Assembly (NCBI RefSeq): GCF_026013615.1
Contig: NZ_JAPDPI010000048.1
Span: 1 to 42,016, forward strand
DNA: 42,016 nt
Direction: 5' to 3'
From: Plebeiibacterium marinum
GTDB lineage: Bacteria; Bacteroidota; Bacteroidia; Bacteroidales; Marinilabiliaceae
This document shows, piece after piece, positions 24,009-34,900 of this stretch. Under the pieces are notes generated by a model. The model did not search any database. It was given only the letters and a program-made list of their open reading frames with translations, and had not been told where the DNA came from. The position numbers and the translations under genes were made by a program. Within the stretch, counting starts at the first letter, position 1. Every line of letters begins with the position of its first letter.

Positions 24009-26495
24009 TTACTTAACTACCAATTTATACTTATATTTTTCGGAAGGAATTCCTATCGTTAGGGTTTTGTTTTCTTTATCCCAGAAATAAAAACCCTTCT
24101 TTAGTGATTCAAATATATCCTGAGGTAATTTACCTGCCTTAACCTTTTCTCCATCCAACAAAACTGATGAAGGTTTTTCGGCATTATGAAATTTATAAAA
24201 CACAGCCCTTTTCTTAAGTTTAAATTCATCTGAAACTTCTTCACTGTATGAAAGCTCTATTCCAGTCCTAACTGTTTTGGAAACTATTTTTCTTTTTCCA
24301 TACAAATTCTGCTTGTAGTTGTTTGATTCGCCATCATCTTCGTATATCTCAAACCTGGCTTTCTTATTGATACCTGCAGGGAATACATCAACTATTAATG
24401 GGTAATTTTCTTTTTCGTTGATATACTGCATTACGGGCATTTGAGGCAAGATACTTCCTTCCTTTACAAACATCGGAATGGTTTCTAAATCCACAGGATA
24501 TTCAACCCATTTCCCTCCCCCATAAACATTTCCTTTGTTATTAAAATCAATCCACCGACCTTTAGGAAAATACACTCTTTTAATCGCTGCCCCTTCTTCA
24601 ACCACGGGGGCAACTAAAATATTTTCACCAAATAAAAACTGACTGTCCAAATTATATACTTCTTTATCATCCGGATATTCAAGGACAAGGGGACGAACTA
24701 GAGGCCAGCCTTTGTCATAAGCCTCTCTTGCATAAGAGTAGATATAAGGAAAAAGCTGATACTTCATTTCAATAGCGCGCTTGCAAATTTTTTCTGCTTC
24801 TTCACCAAACAACCATGGCTCTACAGCATTATTGCCCTCATGATGAATGCGACTCAATGGATTAAAAGCTCCAAACTGAACCCAACGCACATATAGCTCA
24901 CTAAGCTCATCGTAATCCCTTACATCTCCACAATAACCTGAAATATCACAACTCCAAAATGGAATTAACCCCAAGCCCGACGACAACATCAAAGGCACCT
25001 GTCCAGCCAATTGGTTCCAGCCATTACAAACATTGTTTCCATTACCGGCATCGCCCGACCAGCCAAAGGTATATCGTTGTAAACCTGCAAATCCGGCTCT
25101 TGTCATTTGAAAAATCCGTTGGTTGGGGTTGTGCTTTTCAAACTGTTCGGTAACCACTTTATCCCAGGTAAAACCATACACATTATGTATTTCGGCATGA
25201 TTGCCCAGATGATGCTGCATATTTAATCTGTCGGTACTTTCTTCGTTACTCCAGGCAGGTTCTCCCATGTCAGTCCAAAAACCTTTTACACCATCTTCAA
25301 TCACCTTTTGTTGGTATACTCCCCACCAATCGGCCACTTCAGGTTTGGTAAAATCTACCACACCACAGTTACCTCCCCATGGCCAGGGCATATCGTATGA
25401 TTTACCCGTTCTTTTATCCAGCACAAAATACCCTAACGAATCCGCCTCCTTCCATTGTTCTTTATTGGCCTGAGAAATAACCGGATCTTGTGAAACTACA
25501 ACTTTAAAACCCATTTCATCCAAATCAGAAAGCATCTTACGCGGATTTTCATAATTACCTGCCCTCCAGTTAAAATCTTGTAAATGCTGAGTCCAGCCAA
25601 TATCCTGATAAATAATATCGCAAGGAATATCCCTGCTTCGAAAACCCTCTGCAATTTCACGTGTTAGGTTTTCGCTGGTTAACAAACCCCTGCATTGTGC
25701 AAAACCTAATGCCCATGATGGTGGCATTATAGCTTTACCAGTTAGCGAAGTGTAGTTTGTAAGTATCTGCTTTAAAGTTGGTCCGTAAATAAAATAGTAA
25801 ACCATTTCACCTCCCGGAGCATCAAAAGAATAATAATCCTGATTGTTAGAACCGAAATCAAAGTTCGTTTTAAAAGTATTATCAAAGAAAATTCCATATC
25901 CTTCACTACTCATAAAAAATGGGATACTTTTATACAGAGGATCTTCATCTGCCTGATAACATGGTTTGTCACTATTCCACATCTTAAAAGATTGTCCCCT
26001 CCTGTTTATGCCTCCATTCTTTTCTCCTAAACCATATACCCTTTCATTGAGCTTCAATACCTTACTCGATGATATCCTCATAGAATCCTTTACAAAACCT
26101 CTGGTTTGATAATCTGACATTAATAGCTTTTGCCATTTGTCGAATATCACAATACTAAATGGATCTTTTTGAATTCGCATAATTAAAGAACCAGTATATA
26201 TCTCATAGCTATTAGGTTGCTCTGAAATATTAATGGCGTTTGTATTTTGGGATTGATCGATTACAGCAAACGAATGATACATATTAATAGAATCAGTAAT
26301 ATATCTTATTTTAAAAATGTCGCTACTAATCTGTTCCAATTGAACATCTATTCCATTTTCACATAGAAACAATACCTTGTTTCCCTTAATCTCATATTTG
26401 TTACATCTCCCTGGAGTTAAATTCTGAGTCTTCAATTGTCCCAAAACACAGAAAAGGAAAATGAATACTGCATTTAATATTTTATAATTGTGCAT
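24009..26495 (-). CDS. GH31 alpha-glucosidase
   Basis: The 828-residue secreted enzyme has a signal peptide (about 1-24, no lipobox, so probably periplasmic). The GH31 catalytic motifs are clear: nucleophile Asp409 in FWTDMGEP and acid/base Asp482 in GWSGDAGN. They are preceded by the family substrate-loop region and followed by the C-terminal beta domains. Family members cleave terminal alpha-1,4-, alpha-1,6- or alpha-1,3-glucosyl links. Beside a GH66 dextranase, alpha-1,6 activity on isomalto-oligosaccharides is most likely. It is separated from the upstream GH66 gene by 291 bp holding only a small hairpin, and from the next gene by 5 bp. Confidence 0.94.
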   Translation of the reverse strand: MHNYKILNAVFIFLFCVLGQLKTQNLTPGRCNKYEIKGNKVLFLCENGIDVQLEQISSDIFKIRYITDSINMYHSFAVIDQSQNTNAINISEQPNSYEIYTGSLIMRIQKDPFSIVIFDKWQKLLMSDYQTRGFVKDSMRISSSKVLKLNERVYGLGEKNGGINRRGQSFKMWNSDKPCYQADEDPLYKSIPFFMSSEGYGIFFDNTFKTNFDFGSNNQDYYSFDAPGGEMVYYFIYGPTLKQILTNYTSLTGKAIMPPSWALGFAQCRGLLTSENLTREIAEGFRSRDIPCDIIYQDIGWTQHLQDFNWRAGNYENPRKMLSDLDEMGFKVVVSQDPVISQANKEQWKEADSLGYFVLDKRTGKSYDMPWPWGGNCGVVDFTKPEVADWWGVYQQKVIEDGVKGFWTDMGEPAWSNEESTDRLNMQHHLGNHAEIHNVYGFTWDKVVTEQFEKHNPNQRIFQMTRAGFAGLQRYTFGWSGDAGNGNNVCNGWNQLAGQVPLMLSSGLGLIPFWSCDISGYCGDVRDYDELSELYVRWVQFGAFNPLSRIHHEGNNAVEPWLFGEEAEKICKRAIEMKYQLFPYIYSYAREAYDKGWPLVRPLVLEYPDDKEVYNLDSQFLFGENILVAPVVEEGAAIKRVYFPKGRWIDFNNKGNVYGGGKWVEYPVDLETIPMFVKEGSILPQMPVMQYINEKENYPLIVDVFPAGINKKARFEIYEDDGESNNYKQNLYGKRKIVSKTVRTGIELSYSEEVSDEFKLKKRAVFYKFHNAEKPSSVLLDGEKVKAGKLPQDIFESLKKGFYFWDKENKTLTIGIPSEKYKYKLVVK

Positions 26496-26612
26496 AATTT
26501 TAATCGAATAAATACAACATATTTAGTTTTCGCCAGACCGTGAGGATTCTTCAGCCCGGATCACCTTTTAATTCCGCCTGCCCCATTAAACTCCTTTTAA
26601 TGTCTTTAACTT

Positions 26613-26637
26613 AAGCAATTCACTTTGTAAATTGCTT
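26613..26637 (-). other. Small hairpin in the GH66-GH31 gap
   Basis: AAGCAATT (26613-26620) and AATTGCTT (26630-26637) are exact complements around a 9-nt loop. The surrounding 291-bp gap (26496-26786) has no open frame, no TAnnTTTG box on the minus strand and no T-tract; nothing else is seen in it. It may be a processing or stability element between the two enzyme genes. Confidence 0.3.
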
Positions 26638-26786
26638 CATTCTGGAACGTTGTACCAAACCCTTCTCCCTTATAGGCATTGCCCCCAAAAGGAAGCAAAG
26701 AACTCTAGCCATGGAGAATGCCAACGCTTTCAAATTGAAAGTTTAAATGTTAAATCAGATATTTTAAAGACAGCCTATTATAAAGA

Positions 26787-28568
26787 TTAATACTCTACTA
26801 CAATCATAGTCCAGTACTTTAGCTCAGGTAACGAAAAACTTACATTTTCGCCTTCTTGTGCAAAGTTGATGATACGAGAAGCCCCTCCGGCTATATCGGG
26901 AGATGCAATCCAGATGTTTTTCACCTGATCTGAGCTTTTTAGTACAATGTGAGCATTTTCTATTTGGCCAGGCGAAGCTTGTATTCCTGAATTATCCCTC
27001 CAGTTGGTAGTAGTAGCATCTAAAAAATTGATGAGCGAGATGATTTGCCTGTTTTCTAATCGCTTTGCAATCACACCAACTTCACCAATATCAGCAGGCC
27101 AGTTACTAAAAATCAGTTTCCCATCAAGGGATTGAAGTGACACTGCATTAAATGTTCCTCCATCCCTAAGAAGGTTCTGATATGCCACCTGAAAATCATA
27201 ATAAGCAATTAACGACGTCTTAAGATCCTCTTTCATGGATAGATTGTTATTAGGAAAGTACTCTTTTCCCAACATATGTTCTCCCAACTCAAGGTGAGCG
27301 CCTCCAAAGGCAAAGATAACTGCATCTGTCATCAATACTGACGGCGTGTTAAAATATCCTTGTTGACTGGCTAAATCATAATTTACATAAGCGGCAAGCA
27401 CTGTATTCTTTTCTCCTCCGGTATAAACATCATTCTGCCTGATGATACCTGACAGATCGTTATAACTGTCGTTAGGACTCCATACCTCAGTATATAAAAA
27501 GTCGGTTGCAGCACTAGCTATTCCTTGCTGACCATATTGATTCACAGCATTCATCACATTATATTTTTCCTGTGCCCCTGATTTCATGGCATTAATAAAT
27601 GGTTCAAAGGATTGAGATAAATTTAGTTGGATACCATCATAATCATACACAATACCTCTATCTCCCAACTGATCCATATGAAAACCATCAAAATCAAGAT
27701 GCTGGTAAACAAGATTATTTTCCAGGCTGTAATAATCTTGCCATAAAGTATTTGAAGGATCCAAAACATACAGATTACTCAAGAAAGGACTACTCAGTGG
27801 ATGGAAATCTTTGTTGCTATGAGTGTTATCTTTGTATACATACCATTGCTTATCCACACCATCTTCCTGTGCATCACCCCAGGCTCCATATATCAAATTG
27901 TAATACATGGTTTTCATATTATAACGATGTGCTGTACTGATATAACTTTTAACAGTACTTAGATACACTTCTTTATTGATAATATCTTTCCATGAAGACG
28001 CAGGATTACCATCATTAAAAGGCAAAGGCTTATGATGTTTATTGTGCCAGTCGTAAAACTGAATACCATTGATATGATGACGATTTAAACCCTCCATAAC
28101 CTCTTCGATATCACCCTCTTCCAATTGGGAATAATCTGACAAAAAACCGTATCTCGGAAATTTTGTCCACTCAGAAGAAACATCGATACCTATAGTAGCA
28201 TAAATTGTTTCCGTCCCATTTTCCTCCATATACACCTCTGCCATATATCCTTTGAAATCTTCAGAAGGTGTATTCCATGTCCATGAATTGGAATTGATAT
28301 TCATCTCCGATACAACTTCATTCAGATATTTGTATCTAACCTTTAGTGATGAGGGCATTGTTCCTGCCGAAAGTGAAAAAGAAACTTGTTCTCCCGGAGC
28401 ATAACAAGCTTTATCACTGGATATATACACATTCTGAAAATCAGGAGTTTCTATATTTGCAGGAACTTCAGGTATTTCATCCGGTTCAGGCACGTTATTA
28501 GAATCGTTACAAGCCATTAGTATCCCACAAAAGATTGTTATAATTAGCACTTTGTTTAGAAACTTCAT
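26787..28568 (-). CDS. GH66 endo-dextranase lipoprotein
   Basis: The 593-residue protein is predicted to be anchored at the cell surface or outer membrane (lipobox LMAC, Cys20). An N-terminal Ig-like domain (about 40-130) precedes the GH66 barrel, which starts at YGFLSDY and contains the family segment HHINGIQFYDWHNKHHKPL. The motif DGFHMDQLG (Asp294 and Asp299) holds the expected nucleophile. Glu361 in YTEVWS is the expected acid/base. A C-terminal beta domain closes the protein. GH66 enzymes cut internal alpha-1,6 bonds of dextran. Its place after SusCDE and before GH31 mirrors the Bacteroides thetaiotaomicron dextran locus (BT3086-BT3090, from memory). Confidence 0.92.
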   Translation of the reverse strand: MKFLNKVLIITIFCGILMACNDSNNVPEPDEIPEVPANIETPDFQNVYISSDKACYAPGEQVSFSLSAGTMPSSLKVRYKYLNEVVSEMNINSNSWTWNTPSEDFKGYMAEVYMEENGTETIYATIGIDVSSEWTKFPRYGFLSDYSQLEEGDIEEVMEGLNRHHINGIQFYDWHNKHHKPLPFNDGNPASSWKDIINKEVYLSTVKSYISTAHRYNMKTMYYNLIYGAWGDAQEDGVDKQWYVYKDNTHSNKDFHPLSSPFLSNLYVLDPSNTLWQDYYSLENNLVYQHLDFDGFHMDQLGDRGIVYDYDGIQLNLSQSFEPFINAMKSGAQEKYNVMNAVNQYGQQGIASAATDFLYTEVWSPNDSYNDLSGIIRQNDVYTGGEKNTVLAAYVNYDLASQQGYFNTPSVLMTDAVIFAFGGAHLELGEHMLGKEYFPNNNLSMKEDLKTSLIAYYDFQVAYQNLLRDGGTFNAVSLQSLDGKLIFSNWPADIGEVGVIAKRLENRQIISLINFLDATTTNWRDNSGIQASPGQIENAHIVLKSSDQVKNIWIASPDIAGGASRIINFAQEGENVSFSLPELKYWTMIVVEY

Positions 28569-28783
28569 TTTTATTCTTATTTAGCGTTTGTCCATAAAGT
28601 CAACTACTGCATTATACTCACCAATAAATAGGTCATGCTGTTAATCTTTTTTGTTGGTTTCTTTCTTAGAAACCTTACATAAACAATTACGGCCTCCTGT
28701 AATTAATTGACTCGCAAGCCTTGCATTTGGACTTTACATCTCAAACACCCGACTTTATGAATAGACTCTTTTTAGTAATAAAT

Positions 28784-28831
28784 ACACTAAGAATCACAAT
28801 TATATCATTATAGCTTAGTGATTCTTAGTGT
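28784..28831 (-). promoter_or_regulatory. Inverted repeat between surface-binding and enzyme genes of the PUL
   Basis: ACACTAAGAATCAC (28784-28797) and GTGATTCTTAGTGT (28818-28831) are perfect 14-bp arms around a 20-nt loop. It starts about 40 bp past the SusE/F stop on the minus strand. No strong T-tract follows, so it is more likely an attenuator or a 3'-end stabiliser that lets susCDE transcripts outnumber the enzyme transcripts than a full terminator. The 299-bp gap 28569-28867 holds nothing else recognisable. Confidence 0.5.
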
Positions 28832-28867
28832 TCACTATATCTTTATTGCAACTATACCTTCTGCATT

Positions 28868-30367
28868 TTACTGCTTTGTGATAGTCATTATATCATTATC
28901 CAGGTCAACAGTAATATTATAGGTTCCTGCATCACCCGAAGTTAATTTCCATTTATTATCCGGACCATCGCAACCATGCGTAATAATATAATCTGTATTG
29001 GATATCGACTGGTTTTCTGTTGCTGCATTAATCCAGTCTCCATTACACCAATCCCCTTTAAATTTAGAAATTTTGAATTCACCTTCAGCATTGTCTGCAC
29101 CTAATTCACCGCTAAATACATATTTACCCTCAACATAAATCATAGGCTCAGGCGTTCCTATATTCCATCCATTAGGTCCACCATCCCCAACTATATACAG
29201 CATTACTTTTTCAAACTTCACTGTTTTATCAAACAGGTTTATGGTAATTAAATATCTTCCTGCTGTTTCATCAGTAACTCTCCATTTAAAATCATCCCCG
29301 TCACAACCATGACGAACCACATAGTCAGTTGCATCCAGGGCTTGATCTGCCTGAGTTGCATTTAACCAATCTCCATCGCACCAGTCTCCCTTATATGTTG
29401 AGAATTTCAGTTCTCCAGGATTCAGCTGAGCCTCATAAGTAAACACAAACGGGTCTTCTGCATTCTGAGTAAAGCCCATTGGAGAACCTATGTTCCATCC
29501 ATTTGGTGATGCATCACCTATAATAAATATATTGGTATATGGAGGCCCTATTTGTTTTTCAACGCTAATTGTTAGTTCAAGTAAATCAACAGTAACTAAA
29601 TATGGAGAACCTTCAATGATTTCCCATTGAACATCATCACCGCTTCCACCTTCATTAAAAACCATCAGTTCTGCATCTGCTGGATCTTGTGTATAAAAAT
29701 CCTGACTCCAGCTTTCATCCCTGTTAACAGGAAACTTAAAATTACCTGGAGTTAATTGTCCTTCGTAAACAAACACCCAGGGCTCATCATTATCAGGAAC
29801 TAAAGCAATAGCTTCACTTATATTCCACCCTACCGGAGTTGCACTACCAACAATGTAAAGTGTTTCGGTAACCGGTTGAAATGTTTGAACCGTAAAAGGT
29901 ACCACAGAAGATACATCATCCATAACAGCCTCATCCGCAATTTTAGCTGTTACCCTGGCTTCCAGATCAATAGATTGCCCGTACTGAACACTCCATAAAT
30001 CATTTGCCATCTCATTCAGATCTTCCACCGAAATACTTTTTTCATAAACCTGTTTGCCAAAATCATAAACCTTTGCCGAAGCAAAGTTATTTCCGGCTTT
30101 ATCCATCTCTAACACATATGAGATAGAAGCTCCGGTTCCTTGGTTGCTTCCTGTTGTCCAGTTAAATGTAATGGCAGTATTAAAAGATTCTGCCTGTGTT
30201 AATACCATATCACTTGCAGATGCAGATAATTCGATTATTTTCCCTGTACTTACCTCTGCTTCATAATCTTCCTGGCAACCTGACAATGAAAGAATACATA
30301 TCAATGCCATTAAAGGGAGCCCCTTTATAAAACCTATACTTTTTATTCTATATATTATTGTTGTCAT
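28868..30367 (-). CDS. SusE/SusF-like surface glycan-binding lipoprotein with three repeats
   Basis: The product has 499 residues from the ATG at 30367; an upstream TTG extension is rejected because the signal peptide and lipobox LSGC (Cys31) follow this ATG. An N-terminal SusE-type Ig-like domain (about 35-165) comes first. Three tandem glycan-binding modules follow, each opening with a near-identical motif: LYIVGSATPVGWNI (about 169), NIFIIGDASPNGWNI (about 277) and LYIVGDGGPNGWNI (about 389). Such proteins hold polysaccharide at the cell surface. The presumed ligand is dextran, from the neighbouring GH66. It lies 51 bp after susD. Confidence 0.9.
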   Translation of the reverse strand: MTTIIYRIKSIGFIKGLPLMALICILSLSGCQEDYEAEVSTGKIIELSASASDMVLTQAESFNTAITFNWTTGSNQGTGASISYVLEMDKAGNNFASAKVYDFGKQVYEKSISVEDLNEMANDLWSVQYGQSIDLEARVTAKIADEAVMDDVSSVVPFTVQTFQPVTETLYIVGSATPVGWNISEAIALVPDNDEPWVFVYEGQLTPGNFKFPVNRDESWSQDFYTQDPADAELMVFNEGGSGDDVQWEIIEGSPYLVTVDLLELTISVEKQIGPPYTNIFIIGDASPNGWNIGSPMGFTQNAEDPFVFTYEAQLNPGELKFSTYKGDWCDGDWLNATQADQALDATDYVVRHGCDGDDFKWRVTDETAGRYLITINLFDKTVKFEKVMLYIVGDGGPNGWNIGTPEPMIYVEGKYVFSGELGADNAEGEFKISKFKGDWCNGDWINAATENQSISNTDYIITHGCDGPDNKWKLTSGDAGTYNITVDLDNDIMTITKQ

Positions 30368-30418
30368 TTTTATATGTTTTAAGTTCTTATAATTAGACAA
30401 GAATCTCCATCATATTTG

Positions 30419-31894
30419 TTAATAACCTGTATTTTGACTCAAATTTGGATTATTATCTATCTCTTTTTGAGGAATGGGGAATAATAAATGCTTTGCTGTT
30501 GCATTTGTTTTCCCGATTGAGTGAAGAAAGTCTAATCCCCACTGGCCACCATCTACACGAATCAAATCAAACCATCTTTGCCCTTCAAAAGCCAATTCCA
30601 CCCTTCTTTCCTGAAGCACCGCTTCTTTAAACTCTTCTTTACTTAATCCTGAAACATCATCCAGACCAGCCCTATTCCTAACCCGGTTAATAGGTACATA
30701 AGCTTCTGAGGTCCTATTCAGGTTGTTTAATGCTTCAGCTTTCATTAACAAAACATCTGCAAATCGCAACACAGGGAAGTTCATCGGACTGTTATCGTAA
30801 GTTTCAGCAACAGCCTTGGTTACTAAAAACTTACGCAAGTTAAAGCCTGTAGTAGAGTACCCGGTATCATAATCCATTCCATCAAATTGAGGACAGCCAT
30901 CGTACAGTACAGTAACAGCTTTTCGCTCATCACCATCTTCATATGAACTCATAAATTCAGCAGTTGGCTGATTCCAGCCCCAACCACCGGCTACCATATC
31001 TGATCCTCGGGGACCTGTAAATGTACTTAACCAGGAAGCTTGATTTTCATTGGACCAGAAATCTTCTCCTGAATTGCTTGCATATTGCACTTCAAAAAGT
31101 GACTCTATCGAATTCTTATTATTTACATCAAAATTCTGACTATATTGAGGGTTTAAGCCATATCCTAACGATTCAACTTCTTCTGTTAGCTCAACTACTT
31201 TATCCCAATTACCCAAGGTTAAATATACTTTTGCCAACAAACCTGTTGCTGCCCCTGTTGTTGCTCTTCCTAAATCATTTGATGCATATGTACTTTTCTT
31301 GGGCAACAAGTCTTTAGCATCTTCCAAATCTGATATAATCTGTTCATATACAATTGATTTATCAGTCCTTTTAGGTCGCAAATCATCACCAGGCTCTTGG
31401 GGTTCAAGAATTAAAGGCACATCTCCAAAGTATCTAACCAGGATAAAATAATACAACCCTCTTAAAAAGTGAGCTTCACCCAAAACCCTGTCCTTTAAAT
31501 CTTCATCTATTGACATTCCCGGAACATTCTGTAAAACCAAATTGGCTCTTAAAATACCAGGTGCCGGACCTCTCCATAAATCCAATACGCCGGGATTATC
31601 AGTAGCAGTAACAAAATTGGACATATCCTGTGTTTCACGACCATCATCACCACCGCCGGCACCAACAATACTATTACCAGCCATAATATCAGAAGTCCAC
31701 ATTCGCATATTATACAGTTTAGGCCATTGCAATGGTTGATATGCCCCATTCACTGCATTAATTGCATCTTCTTTTGTTTGCCAATAGTTAGCAGTATTGA
31801 TTGAATCCTCCGGTGATTTTTCAAGAAATTCATCCCCGCAAGAAACCATCAAAAGTCCTATAATAAATAGTGATATATATTTTAGATTCTTCAT
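30419..31894 (-). CDS. susD: SusD/RagB-family glycan-binding lipoprotein
   Basis: The 491-residue lipoprotein has a lipobox ending VSC (Cys19), followed by the typical FLEKSPED start of mature SusD proteins. The TPR-type helices and the C-terminal signature (FPVLRFADVLLMKAEALN, then VLQERRVELAFEGQRWFDLI) identify the RagB/SusD family. It forms the lid over the SusC barrel and captures oligosaccharides at the outer surface. It starts 18 bp after susC. It is a SusD homologue, not an orthologue of the starch protein; the probable ligand is dextran-derived gluco-oligosaccharide. Confidence 0.95.
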   Translation of the reverse strand: MKNLKYISLFIIGLLMVSCGDEFLEKSPEDSINTANYWQTKEDAINAVNGAYQPLQWPKLYNMRMWTSDIMAGNSIVGAGGGDDGRETQDMSNFVTATDNPGVLDLWRGPAPGILRANLVLQNVPGMSIDEDLKDRVLGEAHFLRGLYYFILVRYFGDVPLILEPQEPGDDLRPKRTDKSIVYEQIISDLEDAKDLLPKKSTYASNDLGRATTGAATGLLAKVYLTLGNWDKVVELTEEVESLGYGLNPQYSQNFDVNNKNSIESLFEVQYASNSGEDFWSNENQASWLSTFTGPRGSDMVAGGWGWNQPTAEFMSSYEDGDERKAVTVLYDGCPQFDGMDYDTGYSTTGFNLRKFLVTKAVAETYDNSPMNFPVLRFADVLLMKAEALNNLNRTSEAYVPINRVRNRAGLDDVSGLSKEEFKEAVLQERRVELAFEGQRWFDLIRVDGGQWGLDFLHSIGKTNATAKHLLFPIPQKEIDNNPNLSQNTGY

Positions 31895-31912
31895 TTTTTC
31901 TTGATTTTCAAA

Positions 31913-34900
31913 TTAGAAAGTAATATTTGCTCCAACACTGATTGTTCTGGTTACCGGATACACACTATTATCGATACCTTGCGATTGATAACCATTATAT
32001 TCACTTACACTCACCTCAGGATCAAATCCTTTGTAATTGCTAAAAGTGTACAGGTTGGTACCCGAAACATATAATCTTGCTGAACTGATATGGTATCTTT
32101 CGAACCAACGTTTAGGTAAATTATACCCCAATGTTACATTCTTAATTCTTAGGTAAGAACCATCTTCAATATACCTGTCCGAAGGTCGTGAGTTTTGGTT
32201 AGGGTCGTTAAATACGGCCCTTGGCATAGTATTGCTGGTTCCTTCTCCTGTCCACCTTTTTAAGGTTTCTGAAGACTGGTTATAGGCCACCGCCATTCCT
32301 TCGTTATAGATTCGATTTGCATTGTAAATATCGTTGCCATATACACCTTGTAAAAAGATATTCAAATCAAAACCTTTATACTCAAAACGATTATTCATAG
32401 AGAAAATAAAATCAGGATTAGGGTTACCAATATAAGTACGGTCGTCTGCATTAATAATACCGTCGCTGTTTAAATCCTTAAAACGGATATCTCCTGCTGA
32501 AGTACGGTTATATGGATCATTACCTGGTACCTGAACCGCATGATTGTCAACCTCTGCCTGATTTTGGAATATACCATCAGTTACATAACCATAAAATACA
32601 TTCATGGAATGACCTGTTGCCAGACGAGCCAGATTTTGATTTAAACCGATAGATCCCACTGTCATAGGAATGGAATCATTAAGCTCTTTCACTTCATTTC
32701 TGTTTAGTGAGAAATTCACATCCGTATCCCATTTAAATTCACCTGTTGTATTATGAGAAGTTACTGAGATCTCAAATCCCTTATTAATGATCTCTCCTGC
32801 ATTAACCCTAGGTACGTCAATATCCGAATAACCTGTTGAAATAGGTACAGACATAGGGACTAACATATCTTCGGTAACTTTATAATATCCATCAATGGTT
32901 ACATCAAAGCGTTGGTTAAACAAAGTGGCATCTATACCAACATTGGCCATATTCTGCGACTCCCAATGAAGATTAGGATTGGGCATTTTATGAGGTACTA
33001 CAGTACTTACCAATGCATCATTAAACACATAAACATTTGTATTAAGAACAGAAGCATACTCATACAAGCCGATTTCCTGATTCCCTGTAGCACCATAACC
33101 CGCACGAAGTTTTAAGTTATCTACGAAGTCCACATTCTCAAAGAACCCTTCTTCTGAAACTCTCCATGCCAATGAAGCAGAAGGGAATGTTCCCCAACGC
33201 GAATCCTCACCAAAACGAGAAGAACCATCCCGACGAACTGTTGCTGTGACCAGATACTTATCATTGAACGTATAATTGATACGACCCATATACGACATCA
33301 TAGACCAACCATTCGAGTTTCCACCTATATCCGCTTGTTTTGTGCCATTGTCGAGCTGCTGTGTTAAATCACTGGCAAATTCCTGGATAGACCCGTTCAT
33401 ACCTTGCCATTCGCTTTCCTGAGCACTTGTACCCACCATCACCGTTAAATCATGCTGGTCAAAAGATTTGGTATAAGTCAAGGTATTATCCCAGTTCCAA
33501 TTAATGTTTCTATTAGAACTTTCTGAAAGATATGACAATTCCTGGGGTGTCGGATCCCAGTCATATTTTGGAGACCATGTTCTGCTGAACCAGAAATTAG
33601 CTTTTAAACCTGCCAGAGACTTCAACTTTAAACCTTTTACAATTTCAAGCTCAGCATATACAGAACCCAACAAATTATATCCCTTTGTTGTATTATCAAC
33701 CAACTCGCTTTTTCCAACAGGATTAATTATATCTCCATCCCACTCCGGTCGCTCCTGAGGACCAGCATAAGAGCCATCACTGTTATAAACAGGCAAAGTT
33801 GGTAAGGCCAGCAAAGTATTTCTTACACTATAATCACCGCTATATTTCTTATCATGATTCATTGTAATGTTATTACCAAACTTAAGATTTTTAAGTACCT
33901 GCGATTCCACATTAAATTTCATCGTGTACTTATCAAATCCCGTATTGGAGATAATACCTTCCTGCTTAAAAATATTTCCGGAAACATAATAAGTAGTCTT
34001 TTCGTTTCCTCCAGAATACGACATTGAATAATTTTGCATAGGAGCTGTTTCAAATAACTCATCTACCCAATCAGTTCCTTTACCTAAAGAAGCAGGGTCA
34101 GCAAAAGCAGGATTCTGTGTTCTTCCAGCATTAGCCATCATTTCGTTATGCAAGGCTGCAAACTGCGTTGCATTTAGTACATCCACCAGGTTAGTTGCCT
34201 GCTGAATTCCATAATATGCATTGAATTCAACCCTACCCTTTCCTCCTTTCCCTTTTTTGGTTGTAATAATTACAACGCCATTAGCTCCTCGCGAGCCATA
34301 AATAGCGGTAGATGAAGCATCTTTTAAAATCTGAATAGACTCAATATCATTTGCATTTAACTGATTTAATCCGTCATTTGTTGGAATTCCATCAATAACC
34401 AATAAAGGATTATTATTGTTAATGGTACCTAACCCACGAATGCGAAAAGTAGGATCACTACCTGGCGTACCATTATCGATAACCTGAACACCTGTTGCTT
34501 TTCCTTGTAGTGCATTTCCAACACTTGGAACTGGAAGGGAGTTTAATTCATCGGTTTCAATAGTTGCCACAGCACCCGTCAAGTCACTTTTCCTTAACAT
34601 ACCATAACCAACAGCAACCACTTCCTCCAGGCCAATCACATCTTCAGTCAGGGTTATATTTAATACATTATTTTCTCCAACAACAATCTCCTTATTGGTC
34701 ATACCTATAAAAGAAAACACCAATATATCCTGCGCAACCACTCCGGCCAAATAGAATTTTCCGTCCATATTAGTGATTGTTCCTGTGCTTGTTCCTTTTA
34801 TTAATACAGAAACCCCGGGCATTGGAACTCCCGACGGATCAACCACTGTTCCCGAAATATCCCTTTCAATTTGCAACGAACCAACCTCTTGATCAACTAA

